NCBI GenBank assembly: GCA_026991135.1
Contig: JALXCD010000129.1
Coordinates: forward strand, 1 to 44,088
Source: Deltaproteobacteria bacterium
GTDB taxonomy: Bacteria > Desulfobacterota > Dissulfuribacteria > Dissulfuribacterales > QOAL01
DNA: 44,088 nucleotides
Direction of reading: 5' to 3'
The position numbers and the translations under genes are program-made. Within the stretch, counting starts at the first letter, position 1; each line of letters begins with the position of its first letter. The notes below the pieces were generated by a model that worked only from the letters and a program-made list of their open reading frames with translations, had not been told where the DNA came from and did not search any database. This document shows positions 36,926 to 44,088 of this stretch, one piece after another.

Positions 36926-39514
36926 ATGGTGAATCTCAAACATATATTTAAAAAGATACTGGGAAAGGGCGGCACCGATGAAGGCCGCCCTTTTTCTTAT
37001 TTATTCCAGGTTTTCCAGCAGATTTTGACGTTGAACAACAAGATCCTGGATAAGATAGCAGAAGCCAATGAGAAGCTTGGAGGTGAATATGTCTTTGACA
37101 TAAGGTTTATTGAACAGTTTGTGGAAAGCATATCAAAGGATGTCCAACAGTTGATCTTTTCAATGAATGAAATGGTGCCTGGGCGATATGAAGGCCTTTT
37201 TGAGGCATACAAGGCAATAGAGCTCGATATCCAGGCTATAATGGCTGGCCAATATATTGGAGCAAAAACCCATGTATTGCATTTCGATGATGTTGAAAAG
37301 GGAGATGAAGATTCAATTGGTCCTAAAAATGCCTCGTTATGTCTTCTAAAAAAAGAACTCTCTTTAAATATCCCGGAAGGGTTTGCCATAACCTTTTATG
37401 CATATAAGGATTTTTTGTCTCAGAATGGACTTGAAGAAAAGATTCATGAGATAATGAATGAATGGGAAAAAGGACGGTATAGTACTAAAGAAGCAAGTCG
37501 AATGATTCAATCTGAAATACTTTCATCACCCATCCCTTCAAATTTGAAACACTCCATAAGCGACGCCTTGGCAATTCTCAGAAAAAAGATAGGTAAACAT
37601 TCACTTTTGGCTGTGCGCAGCAGTGCATGGGGAGAAGACAGTGAGCATTCTTTTGCAGGCCTCTATGACAGTGTCGTGGGCGTGAATGATAATGGCATAT
37701 ATGATGCATATAAGAAGGTAATAGCAAGTACCTTTCATTCAAAAGTCATGGAATATAGACGACAGATTGGGTTCAAAGAGGATGAAATACTCATGGCCGT
37801 GGGATGCGAACAGTTAATAGAACCTGAAGTTAGCGGAATAATTTATACGCTCAATCCTAATGAACCCAGTTGTGAGAACATGATCATCAACTCCACATGG
37901 GGATTAGGGGGGATACTGGTATCTGGTAAGACCACTGGAGATATGTTTTTCATCAACAGAGAAAGCAGGGAAATTGTGGGACTTGAAATAGCCTGGAAAG
38001 AGAAAAAAAAGGTGATAAAAAGGGATGGATCTTTCGAATATGTGGAGGTTGAAGACAACCGCAAAGAGATCCCATCCCTTTCCAAAGAACAAATTAAAAG
38101 GCTTGCCAAAACCGCAGTAACAATTGAACGATTCTTTAAAAAGCCCCAGGATATAGAATTTGCAATTGACAAGTCTGGTGAAATCATAATCTTACAGTCC
38201 AGGCCCCTTAAGATCAGGGAAAAGATTAAAACAAGCCAGCTGGATATCACTCACCTTGATAAAAGATATCAAATTCTCATAAAAAACTCAGGGCACACAG
38301 CCCAAGAAGGTGTCGGCATTGGCCCAGTTTATATATGCGCTGGCGATCACGTTTTAGATGACTTTCCAACTGGTGCCATAGCAGTTGCAAAATACGCTTC
38401 TCCAAGGCTTGCAAGGATTGTCCCAAGGGCTTCTGGCATAATTACTGAGATAGGTTCAGTTGCCGGTCACCTGGCCACCATATGCAGGGAATACGGCCTT
38501 CCTGCCGTATTCAATGTAAAAAATGCAATTGAAATCTTGGAGGATCAGGGCCAGATTACCCTGGATGCCACAGAAAAAACCGTTTATAAGGGCAAGGTAA
38601 AAGAGTTATTTTATTATACCTTGTCACAGGAGCCCATAGAAGAGTCCTATGAATACCGTCTTCTTAGACGGATCTTAAGAAAGATCGAACCACTTAACCT
38701 GGTGGATCCAAATTCGCCAAAGTTCAGGCCCGAAACGTGTAAAACATTTCATGATATAACCCGTTTTGTCCACGAAAAGGCGGTAGAAGCCATTATTGAT
38801 CTTCATTATGAGGGCATAGATCACTCCCAATCCATATCAGCAAGGATGAAATGGGATATTCCATTAGACCTTGTAGTCATAGACATTGGCGGTGGGCTTG
38901 ACGAAGAATCATTGAAAGTTGGAGTGGCACGCCCAGAAGATGTTCTTTCAATACCCATGCAAGGACTTATGCAAGGTTTGAGATGTCCAGGAGCATGGGA
39001 CAATGATCCTATGTCAGTGGATGTTTCAAGTTTTATGTCAAGTTTAACCCGAACTTTTTCTGCTGAACATGCTGACCCTAAAATGGTTGGCCAGAATTTA
39101 GCTGTATTAAGCAAACACTATGTCAATTTGAGTCTTAGACTTGGTTACCATTTTACAATGGTAGATAGTTATGTCTCACAAAATGTGATTGAAAACTATA
39201 TTTATTTTCGTTTTTTTGGCGGGGTCACTGATCTTAAACGAAGGTCCAGAAGGGCTAAATTGATTAGTGATATCTTAAGCTTTTATGATTTCAGGGTAGA
39301 GACCAGAGGAGATTTAGTAGTTGCTCGGCTAAAACGATTTGGGCAGGAAGACACACTTAGACGTCTTTATCTGGTTGGTATTTTAATAGGATTTACCCGT
39401 CAGCTTGATGTATTAATGGTTTCTGACGAGCACGTAAGCCAATTTGCAAAAAAAATTATCGAATTGATGGAGGGGGAAAATGGACAAAGAGAAGATAAAA
39501 ATTTTGATTCTTGA
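36926..39514 (+). CDS. PEP/pyruvate-binding-domain protein A: N-terminal helical domain, ATP-grasp, phospho-His swivel, novel C-terminal domain
   Basis: AVRSSAWGEDSEHSFAGLYDSV, DIEFAIDKSGEIIILQSRPL, ASGIITEIGSVAGHLATICREYGLPAVFNV. No PEP-utilizers TIM-barrel motifs seen in the C-terminus. Confidence 0.85.
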   Translation: MVNLKHIFKKILGKGGTDEGRPFSYLFQVFQQILTLNNKILDKIAEANEKLGGEYVFDIRFIEQFVESISKDVQQLIFSMNEMVPGRYEGLFEAYKAIELDIQAIMAGQYIGAKTHVLHFDDVEKGDEDSIGPKNASLCLLKKELSLNIPEGFAITFYAYKDFLSQNGLEEKIHEIMNEWEKGRYSTKEASRMIQSEILSSPIPSNLKHSISDALAILRKKIGKHSLLAVRSSAWGEDSEHSFAGLYDSVVGVNDNGIYDAYKKVIASTFHSKVMEYRRQIGFKEDEILMAVGCEQLIEPEVSGIIYTLNPNEPSCENMIINSTWGLGGILVSGKTTGDMFFINRESREIVGLEIAWKEKKKVIKRDGSFEYVEVEDNRKEIPSLSKEQIKRLAKTAVTIERFFKKPQDIEFAIDKSGEIIILQSRPLKIREKIKTSQLDITHLDKRYQILIKNSGHTAQEGVGIGPVYICAGDHVLDDFPTGAIAVAKYASPRLARIVPRASGIITEIGSVAGHLATICREYGLPAVFNVKNAIEILEDQGQITLDATEKTVYKGKVKELFYYTLSQEPIEESYEYRLLRRILRKIEPLNLVDPNSPKFRPETCKTFHDITRFVHEKAVEAIIDLHYEGIDHSQSISARMKWDIPLDLVVIDIGGGLDEESLKVGVARPEDVLSIPMQGLMQGLRCPGAWDNDPMSVDVSSFMSSLTRTFSAEHADPKMVGQNLAVLSKHYVNLSLRLGYHFTMVDSYVSQNVIENYIYFRFFGGVTDLKRRSRRAKLISDILSFYDFRVETRGDLVVARLKRFGQEDTLRRLYLVGILIGFTRQLDVLMVSDEHVSQFAKKIIELMEGENGQREDKNFDS

Positions 39515-39875
39515 TGACGAACCCATAGTTACCAAACGTCTAAAACCTGCCCTAGAAAAAAAGGGATATGAGGTAGAAACCTTTACCCAGAGTAGCTCTG
39601 CCCTAAAAAGAATTCAGGAAGAGAGATTTGATATAGTAATTACAGATCTTAAGATGGAAGGGCTTAGTGGAATGGAATTTCTTGAAAAGGTCAAGGAAAA
39701 GTGGCCACAAACTGAGGTCATAGTGATTACAGGTTTTGCTACCATGGAAACTGCAAAAGAATCCTTTAAAAAGGGCGTCTTTGACTTTCTGGCAAAACCA
39801 TTCAAGCTAGGAGAAATTATAGATATTGTGGCCAAGGCCGTTGATCATTTGAAGGGTAAAGAAGCTTCTAAATAA
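39480..39875 (+). CDS. Stand-alone response-regulator receiver domain
   Basis: ILILDDEPIVTKRLKPALEKKGYEVETF...DIVITDLKMEGLSGMEFL...VIVITGFATMETAKES...FLAKPF; 35-nt overlap with upstream CDS. Confidence 0.94.
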   Translation: MDKEKIKILILDDEPIVTKRLKPALEKKGYEVETFTQSSSALKRIQEERFDIVITDLKMEGLSGMEFLEKVKEKWPQTEVIVITGFATMETAKESFKKGVFDFLAKPFKLGEIIDIVAKAVDHLKGKEASK

Positions 39876-39898
39876 TTTCTTTTGATGGGAGACGACTA

Positions 39899-40726
39899 AT
39901 GGCAAGAGCGTTACTCTATTTAGACGAAAACTTGGCCTCAAGCATTGCCCTTAGATATATAGATTACTTAAGCACTATGATACAACTGACTCCATTCATA
40001 ATTCATGTTGTCGTACCTGAAGAGAAGGAACAGGCAGGCACAGGATGGGTACGCCGCACCTGGGAAAGTGGTATGATTGAATCGGGAAAGGCCACCATTT
40101 CAAGGCTTCTTAAGACAGAAAAAGTTAAATGTGCATTTGGCGGCACCCCGAAGATAAAGATAGGCAACAAAGATGATGAGATACTGGAAGAGCTAAGGAT
40201 CACTTCATACGATTTCTTTGCTGAAGGACACCTACCTACTTCTCGAAGTCAGGACTTTCACGACTTATTAGATTCAGAGCTCTATATAAAAGCCCCGTGT
40301 TCAATAATGTGCATTAAAAATCTGTCGGTGTCAAAGACAGTGGGTATCCTCCTTGGAAATGGTGTCGAGCCGGAAACAGTGGTGTCTGAATTGAAAAAAA
40401 TATGGGACAACTCGGTAATGGATATAGATTTGATTTATTACACGTTTAAAGATTCAGACAATCTAGAATTTCTTGAAAGATCACATGCAAGCAATTTACT
40501 TAATGAAACTGAAGAGTTACTTAAAAAAGGAGAGCTTCCTTGCTCAAACATCCATGTTATCGCTGGAACACCGGAAGCGGCTGGTGATTTTCTTATAAAT
40601 TATGCATTCATAGCCTCTAGTTTCCCACCTAAAAAGTCACTGGTAGCTGAAGTCCTAGCCTATACACCAAATTCAGTATTTTTATGCAAAGGTAAAAAGA
40701 GTAGAAAAAAGGGGACGGAGGCTTAA
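39899..40726 (+). CDS. Divergent universal-stress-protein-like protein
   Basis: MARALLYLDENLASSIALRYIDYL..., ITSYDFFAEGHLPTSRSQDFHDLLDSELYIKAPCSIMCIKNL has USP-like organisation; adjacent to another USP-like gene. Confidence 0.55.
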   Translation: MARALLYLDENLASSIALRYIDYLSTMIQLTPFIIHVVVPEEKEQAGTGWVRRTWESGMIESGKATISRLLKTEKVKCAFGGTPKIKIGNKDDEILEELRITSYDFFAEGHLPTSRSQDFHDLLDSELYIKAPCSIMCIKNLSVSKTVGILLGNGVEPETVVSELKKIWDNSVMDIDLIYYTFKDSDNLEFLERSHASNLLNETEELLKKGELPCSNIHVIAGTPEAAGDFLINYAFIASSFPPKKSLVAEVLAYTPNSVFLCKGKKSRKKGTEA

Positions 40727-40727
40727 T

Positions 40728-41573
40728 ATGCGTATATTAGGAGCACTAGACAGCAATATATATAGCTATAGAGCACTTGAAGACCTGGCAAATCTTTGTG
40801 CGAACACCTGGGCAGATGTAACGCTATTGATGCTGGCAGAAGAAAAACCAAAGCAAATAAAAAATGAAGACGTCCTTATTTCACTGGCCCAAAAATTCGT
40901 GGAAAAGACCGGTGGTGATCAAGGGCCGTATCACCTGCCGGATAATGTAAATTTTAGATTACAAAGTGATGGTTCCAAGACCTTTGTCTCACCTGGAAAA
41001 AAAGAGCTTATTTTAAGGATTCGAACAGGAGATTATGCCAAAGAAATACTGGAAGAGGCCCGGGAAATTGATAGCGATCTCATTGTCTTGGGATGCTCAA
41101 AAGGAATGGAGTGTGAGTGGGAAGGTATTCTGGGTCTTCCAAAGCAGATTGCTAGAGACGCAACATGTTCTGTTTTGGTGATTAAAGATACCACAAGGCC
41201 CAGTCAAATTATCTCTTTTTTAGATCAAAGCAATGTCAGTCAGGAATCGTTAGAACTCATAAATCAAATGGTGACAATCCACCATGCAGGGCTAAAAATT
41301 GTAGGACTAATGGGAGAAAAAGGCATAGTAGAAAAGGAAGATGTTCAGCGTAAGATGCTTGATATTATAAGTTATTATAATGAAAAGGGCATACATGCAT
41401 GGATTACATTTATCGAAAAGTCCTCAATAGAAGATTATGTTGCCAATGCCACACACGAAGGGATGGTAGCCCTTTGGATTGGCAAAAAATCATTTTTCTC
41501 AAGGATATTTTCAAGGGATCTTTTGGGAAAACTTATTGAATATGCAAGATCATCAATTTTAATACTTAGATAG
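40728..41573 (+). CDS. Universal-stress-protein-like protein (two USP-like halves)
   Basis: MRILGALDSNIYSYRALEDLANLC...SDLIVLGCSKGMECEWEGILGLPKQIARDATCSVLVIKD. Confidence 0.7.
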   Translation: MRILGALDSNIYSYRALEDLANLCANTWADVTLLMLAEEKPKQIKNEDVLISLAQKFVEKTGGDQGPYHLPDNVNFRLQSDGSKTFVSPGKKELILRIRTGDYAKEILEEAREIDSDLIVLGCSKGMECEWEGILGLPKQIARDATCSVLVIKDTTRPSQIISFLDQSNVSQESLELINQMVTIHHAGLKIVGLMGEKGIVEKEDVQRKMLDIISYYNEKGIHAWITFIEKSSIEDYVANATHEGMVALWIGKKSFFSRIFSRDLLGKLIEYARSSILILR

Positions 41574-41577
41574 TAAA

Positions 41578-44088
41578 ATGCTTAAATACTCCACTCATAT
41601 TGATGGCCCTGGCCGGATATTCAGACATTTTAGAAAGATATTAGACCTAAACAATCGTATCCTCGAAGAAATATCAGAAGCAGAACGGATCTTAAGTGGA
41701 AGCTATCTTTTTGACAGTGCCTATCTAAATTCATTTGTTACCAAAATCACAGAAGATGCACGAGAGGTTATCTATAATCTAAATGTCCTTTCTGAAGGTA
41801 AGTTTTTAATCCTTTACGACCGGCTAGATGAGATCAAACAAACGCTTGATGACATAATAGCTGGAGGTGTTGGGCCCTATGGCGAGGCCATAACCATTGA
41901 TTACCATCAAGTAAAAAGGGATTTTGACGAGATTGTAGGGGCTAAGAATGCAAATCTTGGAGAACTCTTAAACAGTTTCCAGGTCAAGATTCCTGATGGT
42001 TTTGCCGTAACCGTTAAGGCCTACAGGTTGTTCCTAAATTCAAATGATATCATAGACAAGGTTAAAACAGTCTATAAAAAATACCATGACAAAAAAGAGG
42101 ACCTTAAAAAAGAGTTAAAGACCATATTTAATGAAGCAAAGGTTCCAGAAGAGGTCAAGGACTCCATAAAAGGGGCCATAAAAAGGCTATATAAACGGAT
42201 AGGTAAAAAGGTGCCACTTGTGGTTAGAAGTAGTGCTGTGGGTGAAGATGCCGAACGGAGCTTTGCAGGCCAGTTCACATCTATTTTGAATGTATCCCCA
42301 GAAGATGTCTTTTCGGCATACAAACAGGTAATCATGGGGCGTTTTTTGCCAGAAGGCATGGATTACATAGGAGATGATGTGGACTTTGACCAAGTACCCA
42401 TGTCAGTGGGGATACAGGAGATGATTCATGCGACTGTTTCAGGCGTTGCATATTCAGTGGACCCAGTGGGTCGCTTTAAGGAAGGTTTGGTAATTTCTGC
42501 TGTTGAAGGTCTAGGAGAAGTTCTGGTGTCTGGTGAATCGACAGGAGAACAATATGTCCTTGACAGAAATTATCCATTTGACCCCATCTCATCCAAAATT
42601 GTACCAAAGGATATCTCAGCCACTCTTCCGCATGGGGATAGCCCTTTAGATATTACTGAAAGCGGATTAAAAAGAGGCTCTTCTTTGTTGAATATGTCAG
42701 ATCTTAAGGCCATAGCAGAGATTTCCATGTTATGCGAAAAGGCCTTTGGAACACCGAGAGATATAGAATGGGCCTTAGATGAAAATGGCGACTTAGTTAT
42801 ACTTCAAAATAGACAATTATCTGTAAGCCCAGGCCAATCCCAGGAGTCATTGAAAAATATAGATGAACTCCTTAGCCGCTTTCCTGTCCTTATGGAGGGT
42901 ATCGGGCAAACAGCCCAATCAGGGGTTGCCTCTGGCCGGGTGGTACACGTAAATCCAGATGATGAACCAGATCGGCTTCCAATAGGTGCAATAGCTGTGG
43001 CTCATTACGCCCACCCTGGTTTAAGCCGAATACTCAGACGGGCTGGAGCCATTATCACAGATATTGGAAGCGCTACAGGGCATCTGGCAACAATTGCTAG
43101 AGAATACAGGGTGCCTGCTATTTTTGGCACTGAAATGGCCACGAGCATCCTTAAGGAAGGAATGGAAGTCACTGTAGATGCCGATGATCGAAAGGTTTAC
43201 AAAGGAATAATAAAAGAGCTAGTGGAAATAGAATCAAGGCGTCAGTGGGAGTATCTGGAAGAGCCTGAATTCAAGACACTTAGGCGGATCTTAAGCCATA
43301 TTGCGCCCCTTTATCTCACAGACCCATCATCTGCACAATTTAGCCCTGAAAATTGTAAAACCATCCATGATATCATTCACTTCAGCCACGAAAAGGCAGT
43401 GGAAGCCTTGATCCATCAATTTTCGTCTAAAAAAGGCATCTCTAAAGAAAAAATCTATGAACTGGATATCTCCATTCCAATAAGGATAAAGGTTGTGGAT
43501 ATTGGAGGAGGAGTTAGCCCGTCGGATAGCGATGTGAACAAGGTCACTACAGATAGTATCTTGAGCCGGCCTTTTTCGGCCCTTCTTCGTGGGCTTTTGA
43601 GAAAAGATGCCTGGGATAGGGAACCAGTTCCTTTTGGACTGGGCGATCTTTTTTCAAGTATGATGCGCCCTATGAGTACCCTTACAAATCCTCCAGAATA
43701 TGCAGGCGACAATCTAGCCATTATAGCCGAAGATTACATGAACCTCAGTCTTCTTCTTGGTTACCACTTTAATGTAATTGACTCTTATGTTTCTGGTGAC
43801 CCGGATAACAATCACATCTATTTCCGATTTGCAGGGGGATTTGCCCAAGAATCCAAGAGAAAGAAAAGAGCAGAATTGATTAGGTGGATACTTGAGGCAT
43901 TGGGATTTAAGGCTGATATTAATGGAGACTTAGTCATTGGGAAATTAAAGGGGGTTGATGACGCCCATCTCCTGTCGCTTTTGGAGCAGGTGGGAGCACT
44001 TATTGCGTTTACCAGGCAGTTGGATGTAAGAATGGCCGATGAAGAGTCTGTTGAAAGATTCTTTAAACGCTTTTTTGCCATGTACAGT
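41578..44088 (+). CDS. PEP/pyruvate-binding-domain protein B, paralogue of protein A; truncated by right window edge
   Basis: Manual translation MLKYSTHIDGPGRIFRHFRKILDLNNRILEEISEAERIL...DEIVGAKNANLGELL...PLVVRSSAVGEDAERSFAGQFTSI...AIITDIGSATGHLATIAREYRVPAIFG...; open to 44088 and therefore absent from the ORF track. Confidence 0.88.
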   Translation, partial: MLKYSTHIDGPGRIFRHFRKILDLNNRILEEISEAERILSGSYLFDSAYLNSFVTKITEDAREVIYNLNVLSEGKFLILYDRLDEIKQTLDDIIAGGVGPYGEAITIDYHQVKRDFDEIVGAKNANLGELLNSFQVKIPDGFAVTVKAYRLFLNSNDIIDKVKTVYKKYHDKKEDLKKELKTIFNEAKVPEEVKDSIKGAIKRLYKRIGKKVPLVVRSSAVGEDAERSFAGQFTSILNVSPEDVFSAYKQVIMGRFLPEGMDYIGDDVDFDQVPMSVGIQEMIHATVSGVAYSVDPVGRFKEGLVISAVEGLGEVLVSGESTGEQYVLDRNYPFDPISSKIVPKDISATLPHGDSPLDITESGLKRGSSLLNMSDLKAIAEISMLCEKAFGTPRDIEWALDENGDLVILQNRQLSVSPGQSQESLKNIDELLSRFPVLMEGIGQTAQSGVASGRVVHVNPDDEPDRLPIGAIAVAHYAHPGLSRILRRAGAIITDIGSATGHLATIAREYRVPAIFGTEMATSILKEGMEVTVDADDRKVYKGIIKELVEIESRRQWEYLEEPEFKTLRRILSHIAPLYLTDPSSAQFSPENCKTIHDIIHFSHEKAVEALIHQFSSKKGISKEKIYELDISIPIRIKVVDIGGGVSPSDSDVNKVTTDSILSRPFSALLRGLLRKDAWDREPVPFGLGDLFSSMMRPMSTLTNPPEYAGDNLAIIAEDYMNLSLLLGYHFNVIDSYVSGDPDNNHIYFRFAGGFAQESKRKKRAELIRWILEALGFKADINGDLVIGKLKGVDDAHLLSLLEQVGALIAFTRQLDVRMADEESVERFFKRFFAMYS

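Noticed and set aside
1-44088. CRISPR arrays, rRNA genes, IS elements or prophage modules
   Set aside because: No regularly spaced direct repeats, transposase/integrase motifs, rRNA signatures or phage structural genes were seen.

Overview
This 44,088-bp window looks like AT-rich chromosomal DNA from an anaerobic, possibly thermophilic Desulfobacterota/deltaproteobacterial-type organism. The lineage call is an inference from gene content: futalosine menaquinone genes, System II cytochrome c biogenesis, a di-myo-inositol-phosphate type operon and many sigma54/two-component genes. Coding density is high. Left to right: TamB C-terminus; a biotin-dependent carboxylase operon (BC, CT-BCCP, BirA); FmdB-type zinc ribbon; DAHP synthase; a VapBC-type toxin-antitoxin pair; tRNA-Cys(GCA); MTH1187-like protein, a CXXC microprotein and a 4Fe-4S membrane protein; RdgB; a SLOG-like protein; a CobD/HisC-like aminotransferase; an inositol-phosphate operon; a spermidine/SAM operon; a hybrid sensor kinase; MqnB/MqnD; TolQ/TolR/TonB-like genes; a PMT-family glycosyltransferase; CvpA; an acyltransferase; a nucleotidyltransferase; TatA-CcsB-ResB-TatA; and an NtrB/NtrC-type pair followed by the most unusual locus. 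That locus (about 35.06-44.09 kb) has a good sigma54 promoter, a TauE/SafE (TSUP) permease, a TIGR02186-like membrane protein, two paralogous PEP-synthase-like proteins that keep the ATP-grasp and phospho-His swivel domains but carry a shared unrecognised C-terminal domain in place of the PEP TIM barrel, and a stand-alone receiver plus two USP-like proteins between them. Other strong observations are a SpeD homologue that appears to have lost its pyruvoyl-forming Ser, an HD hydrolase that is a candidate for a missing phosphatase step in the inositol operon, and a terminator hairpin abutting the aroF ribosome-binding site. All assignments are by eye; no database search was run.
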